Assembly: GCF_000332995.1 (NCBI RefSeq)
Contig: NZ_BANS01000026.1
Coordinates: 1-64,000, forward strand
Length of the DNA stretch: 64,000 bases
From: Gordonia amicalis NBRC 100051 = JCM 11271
Lineage (GTDB): Bacteria > Actinomycetota > Actinomycetes > Mycobacteriales > Mycobacteriaceae
Direction: 5' to 3'
Positions within the stretch are counted from its first letter, which is position 1, and every line of letters begins with the position of its first letter. A program made the translations under genes and the position numbers. Below, piece after piece: positions 45,412 through 57,535 of this stretch. A model generated the notes under the pieces. It did no database searches. It saw only the letters and a list, made by a program, of their open reading frames with translations, and was not told the origin of the DNA.

Positions 45412-46308
45412 GTGCGGGATCAGTTGGTGCGGGAGTATCGGCGCGGGGTGCGCGCCCTGGCAGCGGTCTTGATCACCGCTTTTGTGACAGCACTGGTGGC
45501 CGCGACGGCATCCCCCGCGCAGGCTGCGCCCGTGCGCTACACCGGCGGCCCATACATCGCGATGGGCGATTCGCGGGCCTCGGGCGGATTCTTCACGCCG
45601 ACACCCGAGTACTTCGACGGTTGTAAGCGGTCGGCGCTCAACTATCCGAAATACGTGGCGGCGATGACGCTGCCACGGCGTTTCGTCGACACCTCGTGCG
45701 CCGGGGCGCAGTCGGCGCACCTCTATCGCGCCGCACAGCACACCTCGCGCGGGGCGAAGGCGGTCCAGCTGAACCTGGTCCCCCGCGACGCCCAGCTCAT
45801 CACCGTCAGCATCGGTGGCAACGACATGCAGTGGGCCGCGATCCTCGCGCAGTGCGCGATCCGCCAGCCCCTCACGGATCGACGCTGCCGGCACAACCCG
45901 CGGCACGAGAACGAGGTGCGGTGGCGCGTCCAGCTCATGGAGAACCGTGTCACCCCGGCGCTGCGGGCGATCCGCCAGAAGGCTCCCCGCGCGCAGATCA
46001 TCGTCGTCGGACTCGGCGGATTCATCGGAAACAGCGGATGCTGGCCGCTGATCCCCCTCAGCGACCCCGACGCCCGGTGGATGCGTCAGGTGTTCCACCG
46101 CGCCAACGATGCGCTCCTGCGCGCGACGACCAAGGTCGGCGGCGCTTTCGTCGACGCCAACCGCGGGTCGCTCGGTCACGACCCGTGCAATCTGATCAAT
46201 CCCTGGTACGAGAGCGCACTGTCGAATCGGATCGCGCTCCCCTACCACGTCAACCAGGCGGGAGCGCTCGCGATCGCCATGATGATCAACGGCGCGATCC
46301 GCCGGTAA
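45412..46308 (+). CDS. Secreted SGNH/GDSL-type esterase
   Basis: This 298-residue protein has a signal peptide (Arg-rich start, hydrophobic run, cleavage after SPAQA near residue 38). The SGNH blocks are MGDSRASGGFF (nucleophile Ser), SIGGNDMQW (Asn) and the C-terminal YHVNQAGA (His). Four to six Cys suggest disulfides, as in Streptomyces-type lipases of this fold. GTG 45412 is used; another GTG lies 15 nt downstream. It probably cleaves esters outside the cell, possibly feeding the adjacent acyl pathway. Confidence 0.87.
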   Translation: MRDQLVREYRRGVRALAAVLITAFVTALVAATASPAQAAPVRYTGGPYIAMGDSRASGGFFTPTPEYFDGCKRSALNYPKYVAAMTLPRRFVDTSCAGAQSAHLYRAAQHTSRGAKAVQLNLVPRDAQLITVSIGGNDMQWAAILAQCAIRQPLTDRRCRHNPRHENEVRWRVQLMENRVTPALRAIRQKAPRAQIIVVGLGGFIGNSGCWPLIPLSDPDARWMRQVFHRANDALLRATTKVGGAFVDANRGSLGHDPCNLINPWYESALSNRIALPYHVNQAGALAIAMMINGAIRR

Positions 46309-46340
46309 CCCTCCCGGACCCGGTCACTAACCTGGTCGGC

Positions 46341-48146
46341 GTGGCTCATCTTCTCGGCGCGGAAACCCTGGCTCTGGAATACCCGACGACCAAGGTCTTC
46401 GACTCGGTGTCCCTCGGCGTCAACGAGGGCGACCGTATCGGCATCGTCGGCCGCAACGGCGACGGCAAGTCGAGCCTGCTCGCCATGCTCGCCGGCCGCA
46501 AACAGCCCGATTCCGGTCGCGTCACGGTGCGTGGCGGAGTGCGTGTCGGTGTGCTCGACCAGGCCGACCGCTTCGACGACGACGAGACCGTCGGGCACGC
46601 CGTCGTCGGCGACCGGCCCGAACACGAATGGGCCGGGGACCCGCGCGTCCGGGATGTGATCGGCGGACTGCTCGGCGACGTGGAATGGACGGCCCCCACG
46701 GCTTCGCTGTCCGGTGGTCAGCGCCGCCGGGTGTCGCTGGCCCGGCTCCTCGCCGGCGAATACGACGTCCTCGCGCTCGACGAGCCGACCAACCACCTCG
46801 ACGTCGAGGCCATCACCTGGCTCGCCGATCACCTCAAGCGCCGCTGGCCCGCCAACGCCGGCGGGCTGCTGGTCGTCACCCACGACCGGTGGTTCCTCGA
46901 CGAGGTCTGCACCGTGACCTGGGAGGTCCACGATCGGATCGTGGAACCGTTCGAGGGCGGTTACGCCGCCTACATCCTGCAGCGCGTCGAGCGTGACCGG
47001 CAGGCCGCAACCATCGAGGCGCGCCGTCAGAACCTGGCCCGCAAGGAGCTCGCCTGGCTGCGCCGCGGTGCGCCCGCCCGCACCTCCAAACCCAAGTTCC
47101 GCATCGACGCGGCCAACGCCCTCATCGCCGACGTCCCGCCGGTCCGCGACACCGTCGCCCTGAAGTCGCTGGCCACCGCCCGCCTCGGCAAGGACGTCGT
47201 CGACCTGATCGACGTGTCGGTCTCCTACGGCGACCGCGACGTCCTCGACGGGGTCGAATGGCGCCTGGCCCCCGGCGAACGCACCGGCATCCTCGGTGTC
47301 AACGGCGCGGGCAAGTCGACCCTGCTCGGGCTCATCGCCGGCACCGTCGAGGCGACCGGCGGAAAGGTCAAGCGCGGCAAGACCGTCAAGGTCGCCACCC
47401 TCACCCAGCGGCTCGACGACCTCGACCGCTACCTCGACGACCCGGTGCGCGTGGTCATCTCACAACTGCAGACCACGTACACGTTCGGTGCGGGATCGAA
47501 GGCCCAGGAGCTCTCCCCGTCGCAGCTGCTCGAACGCCTCGGTTTCGACAGCGCCCAGCTCTCGACCCCGGTGCGCGACCTGTCCGGTGGTCAGAAGCGG
47601 CGTCTGCAACTACTGCTCATCCTGCTCGACGCCCCGAACGTGCTGATCCTCGACGAGCCGACCAACGACCTCGACACCGACATGCTCGCCGCCCTCGAGG
47701 ATCTCCTGGACTCCTGGCCCGGCACCCTCATCGTCGTCTCACACGACCGGTATTTCCTCGAGCGCGTCACCGACCAGCAGTTCGCCGTGATGAACGGCAA
47801 CCTCCGTCACCTGCCCGGCGGCGTGGACGAGTTCCTGAAACTTCGTGCGGCACAACAGAAGGCGACGGCTTCGGCGACCTCGTCGGGTTCCCGGGGGTCG
47901 TCGACCGCGACCACCGCCACGATCAGCGGCGCCGAACTGCGGGCGGCGAACAAGGAGCTGGCATCGCTGGAACGCCGGATCGACAAGCTGCACAGCAAGA
48001 TCGACGATGCACGCACTTCTCTCGCCGACCACGACCAGGCCGACTACCAGGGCCTGACCGCCGAGACCGAACGGATCCGCGAGATGGAGTCCGAGCTCGC
48101 CGAACTCGAGGAACGCTGGATGGAGCTCGGCGAAACCATCGAGTGA
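46341..48146 (+). CDS. ABC-F family ATPase (Uup-like)
   Basis: This 601-residue protein has two ABC cassettes: Walker A GRNGDGKSS and GVNGAGKST, signatures LSGGQRRRVS and LSGGQKRRLQ, Walker B ALDEPTNHLD and ILDEPTNDLD. A helical C-terminal coiled coil (LASLERRIDKLHSKIDDA) is characteristic of Uup, which acts on the ribosome and affects DNA stability. The GTG at 46341 starts VAHLLGAETL. It is only 32 nt after the esterase gene. It differs from the first ABC-F in this window, which lacks the C-terminal coil. Confidence 0.9.
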   Translation: MAHLLGAETLALEYPTTKVFDSVSLGVNEGDRIGIVGRNGDGKSSLLAMLAGRKQPDSGRVTVRGGVRVGVLDQADRFDDDETVGHAVVGDRPEHEWAGDPRVRDVIGGLLGDVEWTAPTASLSGGQRRRVSLARLLAGEYDVLALDEPTNHLDVEAITWLADHLKRRWPANAGGLLVVTHDRWFLDEVCTVTWEVHDRIVEPFEGGYAAYILQRVERDRQAATIEARRQNLARKELAWLRRGAPARTSKPKFRIDAANALIADVPPVRDTVALKSLATARLGKDVVDLIDVSVSYGDRDVLDGVEWRLAPGERTGILGVNGAGKSTLLGLIAGTVEATGGKVKRGKTVKVATLTQRLDDLDRYLDDPVRVVISQLQTTYTFGAGSKAQELSPSQLLERLGFDSAQLSTPVRDLSGGQKRRLQLLLILLDAPNVLILDEPTNDLDTDMLAALEDLLDSWPGTLIVVSHDRYFLERVTDQQFAVMNGNLRHLPGGVDEFLKLRAAQQKATASATSSGSRGSSTATTATISGAELRAANKELASLERRIDKLHSKIDDARTSLADHDQADYQGLTAETERIREMESELAELEERWMELGETIE

Positions 48147-49298
48147 CTACCGCCCGAACGCCTCTCGGACGGCGGTCATGACGTCGGGCAGTGAGCCGTC
48201 GACGACGCTGCTGTGGTCGGCGCGCACGTAGGTCTTCAGGTCGACGTCAGTGCCGTCGCGGCTCATCGCCGACCGCAGTGAACGGCTCAGTGGATACGGC
48301 AGCACCGGGTCGAGGAGTCCGTGCGCGATGGTCACCTTCGCCGGGTAGCCGGAGGCCGGAACCTCGGCGTAGGCCCGCAGGGCGTCGCGGAACTTCTGGT
48401 CCTTCGTGAACGACGATGCGACAAGCGATCCCGGCGACACCGACCGCAGCGCGTCGACGACATCACCGTTGCAGCGGGCGCGCGACCGGTCCAGGAACCG
48501 CTTGCCGCTGTCGGTGAGGAAGTCCCCGACCCCGAGTTCGGGCTGCGAATGGTCCAGGCCTGCCAGGGTGTAGAGGAACGGGGCGCTCAGAACGTTGAGG
48601 GTGCCGAGTCCGGGTACGCGCGGTCCGAAGAGACCGAACAGGTTCTCCAGCGACGACACCGGAGCGATCGCGACCGCCCCCTTGACCGGCAATTCCGGAG
48701 CGTACGACGGTGCGCGGTGCGCCGCGTGCAGTGCCGCGTGTCCGCCCTGGGAGTGCCCGACCGACACCCAGGAGCCACCGAGGGCCGCGTCGACCGACCT
48801 GGCCGCGCGGATCATGTCGACGACCGAGTACGCCGCGGCCGCGCCGCCGAGATAGTCGGTCTCCCCAGCGGATCCGAGTCCGGCGTAGTCGGTGGCCGTC
48901 ACCGCGTAGCCGGCTTCCAGCGCGGCCCGCACGGGTGCTTCGACCCCGTCACCCAACCGATGCTTCGTGGGTGCGCACTCGTCGGCGATGCCGACGGTCC
49001 CATGCGCCCAGGACACCACCGGCCATCCGCCGGGCGGCGGTGTGCCGCGCGGGACCCAGTAGACGCCGCTCGCCATCGCCGGGCGTCCACGCTGGTCCCG
49101 CGTGGCGTAGGTCAGCCGGGTACCGGCGGCCGCGGCCGACGGTAGCTGGTCGTCGGGAACGTCGCGGGTGGTGAACACGAATCCGTTGTCGGGGGCCGCG
49201 GCTGTCGACGGCGGCGTCGACGTGAGCGACCCGATGCCGACGAGCACGGCGACGGCGGATGTCAGCACGGCGGTCAGTGGTCTGCGGAGCACCCGCAC
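48147..49298 (-). CDS. Secreted lipase-like alpha/beta hydrolase
   Basis: This 383-residue protein has an N-terminal signal sequence (MRVLRRPL, hydrophobic core, Ala-rich end near 35). The alpha/beta-hydrolase nucleophile elbow is SVGHSQGGHA, with the oxyanion SWAHGT upstream, and Asp and His candidates lie in ITIAHGLLDPVLPY-like and VRADHSSVVDG segments. This matches the LIP/secretory lipase family. It is convergent and abutting with the ABC-F gene (stops adjacent) and 48 nt downstream of ispE. Confidence 0.87.
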   Translation of the reverse strand: MRVLRRPLTAVLTSAVAVLVGIGSLTSTPPSTAAAPDNGFVFTTRDVPDDQLPSAAAAGTRLTYATRDQRGRPAMASGVYWVPRGTPPPGGWPVVSWAHGTVGIADECAPTKHRLGDGVEAPVRAALEAGYAVTATDYAGLGSAGETDYLGGAAAAYSVVDMIRAARSVDAALGGSWVSVGHSQGGHAALHAAHRAPSYAPELPVKGAVAIAPVSSLENLFGLFGPRVPGLGTLNVLSAPFLYTLAGLDHSQPELGVGDFLTDSGKRFLDRSRARCNGDVVDALRSVSPGSLVASSFTKDQKFRDALRAYAEVPASGYPAKVTIAHGLLDPVLPYPLSRSLRSAMSRDGTDVDLKTYVRADHSSVVDGSLPDVMTAVREAFGR

Positions 49299-49346
49299 AA
49301 CTGTAGTGACCTCCGAGAAATGCGAGGTCAGCGCAACGCGATGGCC

Positions 49347-50297
49347 TCAGTCGGTGCCCAGGATGCGGGTTCCCGGTGCAGGACCGCTCGCGGTGCGGAC
49401 CACGCGGGCGACACCGGCTCCCGACAGTTCGGCGGCCACGTTCACCGCGGACTGCTCGTCCGCGCACAGGAACGCACACGTCGGACCCGACCCCGACACG
49501 ATCCCCTTGAGGGCTCCCGCATCCACCCCGGCCCGGAGGGTGCGGCGCAGCGTCGGCTGCAGGCTGAGGGCGGCGGGCTGGAGATCGTTGTGCAGCAACG
49601 GCGCCACCGCGCGGGGGCTACCCGACGCGAGCGCCTGCATGAGATCGTCGGGGCGACGCAGGAAGTCGCTGTCGTCATCGGTCTCGTCGGAACGACTCTC
49701 CCGCAGTCGGTCCAGTTCCCGGTACACCGCCGGCGTCGACAGGCCTTCTCGCGCAAGGGCGAGCACCCAGTGGAACTCGCCTCGGGAGAGCACCTGCATC
49801 AGCTGCTCACCGCGTCCGGTGCCCAGCGCGGTGTTGCCGTGGAGCGCGAACGGGACGTCGCTCCCGAGGTCGGCGGCGATCTCGGCGAGGTCGTCACGCG
49901 AGATGTCGAGCTTCCACAGATGCGCGAGCGCCACGAGCGCTCCGGCGGCGTCGGCGCTGCCGCCGGCCATGCCGCCGGCGACCGGGATCGTCTTCTCGAT
50001 CTCGATGGCGACGTGTGCCGAACGGTCCGCCCACTCGGCCAGCGCTTGCGCCGCGCGGGCCGCGAGATTGGAGGCATCGGCGGGTACCGAACCGGCGCCC
50101 TCACCGCGCACGGCGACGGTCAGCTCGTGGGCGCGCGCGACCCGGACGTCGTCGTGCAGCGAGAGCGCCTGGAAGACGGTGACCAGATCGTGGTACCCGT
50201 CAGCCCGGCGCGGGCCCACACCCAGGTGGAGGTTCACCTTCGACGGGGCACGCGCGGTGACGGAATCGGTTACCACCGACAGCGACGTTCGCGACAC
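49347..50297 (-). CDS. ispE: 4-diphosphocytidyl-2-C-methyl-D-erythritol kinase
   Basis: IspE phosphorylates CDP-ME in the MEP route to isoprenoids, which feed decaprenyl phosphate and menaquinone. This 316-residue GHMP kinase has [20 protein letters not shown] and the ATP loop [14 protein letters not shown], plus the C-terminal GSGPTCAFL. The start is a GTG. In mycobacteria ispE directly follows ksgA; here an HAD gene and an oppositely oriented LLM gene lie between them. Confidence 0.96.
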   Translation of the reverse strand: MSRTSLSVVTDSVTARAPSKVNLHLGVGPRRADGYHDLVTVFQALSLHDDVRVARAHELTVAVRGEGAGSVPADASNLAARAAQALAEWADRSAHVAIEIEKTIPVAGGMAGGSADAAGALVALAHLWKLDISRDDLAEIAADLGSDVPFALHGNTALGTGRGEQLMQVLSRGEFHWVLALAREGLSTPAVYRELDRLRESRSDETDDDSDFLRRPDDLMQALASGSPRAVAPLLHNDLQPAALSLQPTLRRTLRAGVDAGALKGIVSGSGPTCAFLCADEQSAVNVAAELSGAGVARVVRTASGPAPGTRILGTD

Positions 50298-50333
50298 AGT
50301 GATTCAGACTAGTCGGCCGCTTCGCAGATGCGC

Positions 50334-51002
50334 TCAGGGCCGCCACCCGCGGCGCGACAGTTCGCCCACGTGGTCGACGACGAGTACCGCCCCCGCGTCG
50401 CGTAACTCGGCTTCGGCGAAACCACCGGACCGGACCGCGACGCACTCGGCGGGGAGCCGATGCGCGGACGCGACGTCCCACACCGTGTCTCCGACGACGA
50501 CCGCCCGGCCACCCCCCGCCTGCGTCAGGGCGACCTCCAGGATGTCGGGTGCCGGCTTCGAATCGTCCGCGTCGTCCGACGAGGTGACCGCGGCCAGATC
50601 GTCGTGACCGAACCCCAGCACTTTCAGTGCGGCGTCGGTGAATTCGGCCTTGCCCGACGATGCGAGCGCCACCCGGTATCCCGCGTCGAGCAGACCTCGG
50701 ACGAAGTCGACGGCCCCGGGCAACGGCCGCAGGTCGGGCACCAGTTCGCGGTAGTGACCCTCCCAGTCGTCGCGGAGGGTGTCGCCCAGCGACTCCTCGA
50801 CCTCGTCGCCGCAGATCTCGCCGACGAGCCGGTCGCCGCCCATTCCGATGGCACGGTGGACCTTCCACCACTGCGGGGTGAGGTCGTGCGCGGTGAAGGC
50901 CCGCATCCAGGCGAGTGCGTGGAGATAGGTCGAGTCGATCAGGGTCCCGTCGACGTCGAGCAAAACGGTGTCGACTGGAGCTCCGGCGTCTGCGTCGGGC
51001 AT
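50334..51002 (-). CDS. HAD-superfamily phosphatase (phosphoglycolate phosphatase/beta-PGM-like)
   Basis: This 222-residue HAD hydrolase has the nucleophile motif VLLDVDGTLIDS, the Thr/Ser motif ALASSGK, the Lys in DSKPAPDI and the acidic motif VVVGDTVWD. A helical cap lies between motifs I and II, as in subclass I. The ATG at 51002 is favoured because AGAAGG lies 5 nt before it; a GTG six nt upstream is possible. The substrate is a small phosphorylated metabolite, not identifiable here. Confidence 0.87.
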   Translation of the reverse strand: MPDADAGAPVDTVLLDVDGTLIDSTYLHALAWMRAFTAHDLTPQWWKVHRAIGMGGDRLVGEICGDEVEESLGDTLRDDWEGHYRELVPDLRPLPGAVDFVRGLLDAGYRVALASSGKAEFTDAALKVLGFGHDDLAAVTSSDDADDSKPAPDILEVALTQAGGGRAVVVGDTVWDVASAHRLPAECVAVRSGGFAEAELRDAGAVLVVDHVGELSRRGWRP

Positions 51003-51120
51003 CTGCACCTTCTTTCCTGGTCGGTTGACGCGTGGTGAGGCGGTCCGTTTACCCGCACGGCTCGCGGGCTACACCGAAGCGACCGATCCCGGCCCACGAA
51101 AGACGTGCAGAGGAGTTCTG

Positions 51121-52113
51121 ATGACACCCCGATTCGGGTACACCTTGATGACCGAGCAGGCCGGCCCCAAGGATCTGGTCCGCTACGCCATCGGCGCCGA
51201 GGGCGCCAGCTTCGACTTCGAGGTGTGCAGCGACCATTACTTCCCGTGGCTGTCCGCCCAGGGCCACGCCCCCTACGCGTGGTCGGTCCTGGGTGCGGTG
51301 GCACACGCGACCGAGCGCGTCGAGCTGATGACCTATGTGACCTGCCCGACGATCCGCTATCACCCGGCCGTCATTGCGCAGAAGGCCGCGACCCTGCAGA
51401 TCCTCGCCGACGGTCGCTTCACCCTCGGACTGGGTTCGGGGGAGAACCTCAACGAGCACGTCGTCGGCATGGGCTGGCCTGCGGTCGCCGATCGCCAGGA
51501 CATGCTCGCCGAGGCCATCGAGATCATCCGCACATTGCACACCGGCGAACTCGTCGACTTCCGCGGCGAGTTCTTCCAGGTCGACGCCGCGCGCGTCTGG
51601 GACCTCCCCGACCAGCCGGTGCCGATCGGCGTCGCCGTGGCCGGCGAGTCCGGTATCGACACGTTCGGCCCGCTGGCCGATCATCTGATCGCCGTGGAAC
51701 CCGACCCGGACCTGATCTCGGCGTGGAACGCCCAGGCCGCCACCTCGACGATCGACGGCAAGGGCACCCGCGCCATCGGTCAGATCCCGATCAGCTGGGG
51801 CCCCGACCGCGATGCCGCCGTCGAACGTGCCCACGACCAGTTCCGCTGGTTCGCAGGCGGCTGGGATGTCAACGCCGATCTCCGGACCACCGCGGGCTTC
51901 GCCGCCGCGACCCAGTACGTCACCCCGGACGATGTCGCGGGCAACATCCCGTGCGGCCCCGACCTCGACCAGATCGTCGAGGCCGTGAAACCGTTCTGGA
52001 AGGCCGGATTCACCGACATCGCGCTCGTGCAGATCGGCGGCGAGACGCAGGACGAATTCCTGCGCGACGCCGCACCGGAGCTCCTGGAGAGACTACGGGC
52101 GGCGTCGAGCTGA
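51121..52113 (+). CDS. LLM-class F420-dependent oxidoreductase (FGD-related)
   Basis: This 330-residue TIM-barrel protein belongs to the luciferase-like group related to F420-dependent glucose-6-phosphate dehydrogenase, with GLGSGENLNEHVVGMGWP and CSDHYFPW. Such enzymes use coenzyme F420, abundant in mycolata. CAGAGGAG precedes the ATG. It is the only plus-strand gene inside the otherwise minus-strand tatD-to-ispE block and likely arrived as an insertion. Confidence 0.87.
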   Translation: MTPRFGYTLMTEQAGPKDLVRYAIGAEGASFDFEVCSDHYFPWLSAQGHAPYAWSVLGAVAHATERVELMTYVTCPTIRYHPAVIAQKAATLQILADGRFTLGLGSGENLNEHVVGMGWPAVADRQDMLAEAIEIIRTLHTGELVDFRGEFFQVDAARVWDLPDQPVPIGVAVAGESGIDTFGPLADHLIAVEPDPDLISAWNAQAATSTIDGKGTRAIGQIPISWGPDRDAAVERAHDQFRWFAGGWDVNADLRTTAGFAAATQYVTPDDVAGNIPCGPDLDQIVEAVKPFWKAGFTDIALVQIGGETQDEFLRDAAPELLERLRAASS

Positions 52114-52153
52114 GAATGTCGCACTGAAATCCCGGGCGGCCCAGCGGTTCCGA

Positions 52154-55229
<3,076 letters not shown>

Positions 55230-55270
55230 GGCAAACACCCTGACACAGACCGGCGACACCACGCGCCCGG

Positions 55271-56110
55271 CTACAGCGCTACTGTGCCCTCGATCACGGT
55301 CGCGGTGTCGCCACCCACCCAGATGTCGTCACCGTCGTCGTGGATGTGGACGCGGCCGGCCCGTCCGATGGCCGCACCCTGCGCGGCGACATAACTCTCC
55401 GGCGCCTGTCCGGTCGCCCGGAGCCAGCTCGCGATCCCCGCGTTGAGGCTGCCGGTCACCGGATCCTCGGGTACACCGATACCCGGGACGAACGCCCGGA
55501 CCTCGGCGAAGACATCTCCCGATCCGTAGAGCCCGAGCAGGCCGACCTTGTGGTCGCCGAGCGCGGGGATATCGGGACGGACCTCGAGCACCCGCTCCCC
55601 CGATCCCACCTGGATCACCATCCACTCCGGGCCGTTGTCGACCCACTCCGCGGCGCGAACCTCATCCCGGTCGACGCCGAGAGCAGCGATGACCTCTTCG
55701 ACGACGCCGGGATCCACCGGACCCGACCGGCGCAACGGCGGTGCCGCGAAGGAGAGTCGCGGACCCGACCGCCGGATCCGGACCAGCCCGACGCCGCATT
55801 CCTGCACGACGTCCTCCCCCTTCGGTCGCCCGCCCGAGGTCAGCCACGCGTGCGCCGATCCCAGGGTCGGGTGGCCGGCGAACGGCAACTCCCCGTCGGG
55901 GGTGAAGATCCGCAGCTTGTAGTCGGTCGCCGGATCGGTGGGCGGCAGCACGAACGTGGTCTCCGACAGGTTGGTCCAGCGGGCGAAGGCGGCCATCCGA
56001 TCCTCTGCGATGGGAGCGCCGGGACCACCCCCGTCGACGACGACCGCCACGGGGTTGCCCTCGGTACCGGTGGACGAGAACACATCGACCTGAGCGAAAC
56101 GACGAGTCAT
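55271..56110 (-). CDS. PhzF-family isomerase/epimerase
   Basis: This 279-residue protein of the PhzF/DapF-like fold has QVDVFSSTGTEGNPVAVV, the catalytic Glu in NLSETTFVL and the ring-flanking PFAGHPTLGSAHAW and DPVTGSLNAG. PhzF members isomerise small substrates by proton shuffling; the natural one here is unknown. It is divergent from the mce operon with very little space between them. Confidence 0.9.
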   Translation of the reverse strand: MTRRFAQVDVFSSTGTEGNPVAVVVDGGGPGAPIAEDRMAAFARWTNLSETTFVLPPTDPATDYKLRIFTPDGELPFAGHPTLGSAHAWLTSGGRPKGEDVVQECGVGLVRIRRSGPRLSFAAPPLRRSGPVDPGVVEEVIAALGVDRDEVRAAEWVDNGPEWMVIQVGSGERVLEVRPDIPALGDHKVGLLGLYGSGDVFAEVRAFVPGIGVPEDPVTGSLNAGIASWLRATGQAPESYVAAQGAAIGRAGRVHIHDDGDDIWVGGDTATVIEGTVAL

Positions 56111-56229
56111 CGCGCCATCTTCTCATCGCCGACCAGGAGAGACTGCCCGCCTCCCGGGGGCCGCTGCGCGACCTGGCCAACGAGGCCGGTCATACACTCG
56201 GGTTCGCGCTGCAGGCCATCGGAGCACTG

Positions 56230-57534
56230 GTGGTTGCGACGTTCCGCCGACGCCTGTCCATCGCCGAGACCCTGAACCAGACCGTCTTCATCGGCCGCGT
56301 CAGCACCGGACCGTCACTCCTGCTGATGATCCCGGTGGGCGTGTTCATCGCCGTCCCGGTCGGCGAACTCGCCGGACGCATCGGCGCCGGCGGTTACTCG
56401 GGCGCGGTCGTCGCGTTCATCATCGTCGGCCAGGCCTCCGCGCTCGTGTCGGCACTGATGATGGCCGGTGTCGCCGGCTCGGCCATCTGCACCGATCTCG
56501 GATCGCGCAAGATCCGTGAAGAGGTCGACGCCATGGAGGTCATGGGGCTCAACGTGATCGAGCGCCTCGTCGCACCCCGGCTCCTCGCCGCGATCATCGT
56601 CTCGCTGGTGCTGTGCTCGCTCATCACGGTCACCGGCGTCGGAGCCTGCTACCTGTACCACATCTACGTCCAGCACCTGCCCGCCGGCGCGTTCATGGCG
56701 ACCTTCAGCCAGTACGGCCGGTTCTCGGACTTCGTGATGGCACTCGTGAAGGCGGCCACGTTCGCGTTGCTGTCCACGATCGTGGCCTGCTTCAAGGGAT
56801 TACACGCACGCGGCGGCCCACGAGGAGTGGCCGACGCGGTGAACGAGGCGGTGACCTTCGGGTCGAAATCCCTTCTCTCCGGCGGAGGAACGCTCGGCAT
56901 CGTGCTGGCCATGTCACTGGCGGCGGCGATGATGCTCGGCGTCGAGACCTACCGCGGACTGCAGCTGGTCGGCATGACCTCGCTGTCGGGCATGCTCTCG
57001 GCGATCGCCAACACCCGCGAACTCGCGCCCGTCGTCGTCGGAATCGCGTTGGCCGCCAAGGTCGGAACCGGATTCACCGCCCAGGTCGGCGCGATGCGCA
57101 TCTCCGACGAGATCGCCGCGCTCGACTCGATGGCGATCCGGTCGATCCCCTTCCTCGCCACGACCCGCATGATCGCGGCGATGGTGTGCATCCTGCCGAT
57201 CTACATGATCGGCCTGCTCGCGAGCTACATCGCCACGCGTCTCGTCGTGGTCTGGTTCAACGGCGAATCCTCGGGCGCCTTCGACTACTTCTTCCATCTC
57301 GCACTCACGCCGACCGACCTGCTCTACTCCGCGATCAAGGCGATCGTCTTCGCCGGTATCGTCGCGCTGGTCCACTGCTCCTACGGGTACTTCGCCTCCG
57401 GCGGACCCGAAGGCGTCGGCCAGGCGGCCGGACGCGCACTCCGCACGTCGATCCTGGCCATCGGGATCTTCGACGTGATCTTCACTTTCGGGTTGTGGGG
57501 CCTGGTCCCCGAGATCCCGGGAATGGGGATCTGA
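56230..57534 (+). CDS. Fused YrbEA-YrbEB mce permease (in-frame fusion with a missing middle)
   Basis: This 434-residue membrane protein combines two MlaE/YrbE domains that are normally separate genes. Residues 1 to about 207 are YrbEA-like (IREEVDAMEVMGLNVIERL, RGGPRGVADAVNEAV). From about 208 the sequence becomes YrbEB-like (GSKSLLSGGGTLG ... MRISDEIAALDSMAIRSIPF, HCSYGYFASGGPEGVGQAAG). The last helix of YrbEA and roughly 60 N-terminal residues of YrbEB are absent. The two permeases form the membrane core of the Mce lipid importer. The GTG at 56230 has CGGAG 5 nt upstream. Coding-like sequence continues in frame upstream to a CTG at 56143 preceded by AGGAGA. mceA starts 1 nt after its stop. 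Confidence 0.8.
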   Translation: MVATFRRRLSIAETLNQTVFIGRVSTGPSLLLMIPVGVFIAVPVGELAGRIGAGGYSGAVVAFIIVGQASALVSALMMAGVAGSAICTDLGSRKIREEVDAMEVMGLNVIERLVAPRLLAAIIVSLVLCSLITVTGVGACYLYHIYVQHLPAGAFMATFSQYGRFSDFVMALVKAATFALLSTIVACFKGLHARGGPRGVADAVNEAVTFGSKSLLSGGGTLGIVLAMSLAAAMMLGVETYRGLQLVGMTSLSGMLSAIANTRELAPVVVGIALAAKVGTGFTAQVGAMRISDEIAALDSMAIRSIPFLATTRMIAAMVCILPIYMIGLLASYIATRLVVVWFNGESSGAFDYFFHLALTPTDLLYSAIKAIVFAGIVALVHCSYGYFASGGPEGVGQAAGRALRTSILAIGIFDVIFTFGLWGLVPEIPGMGI

Positions 57535-57535
57535 C

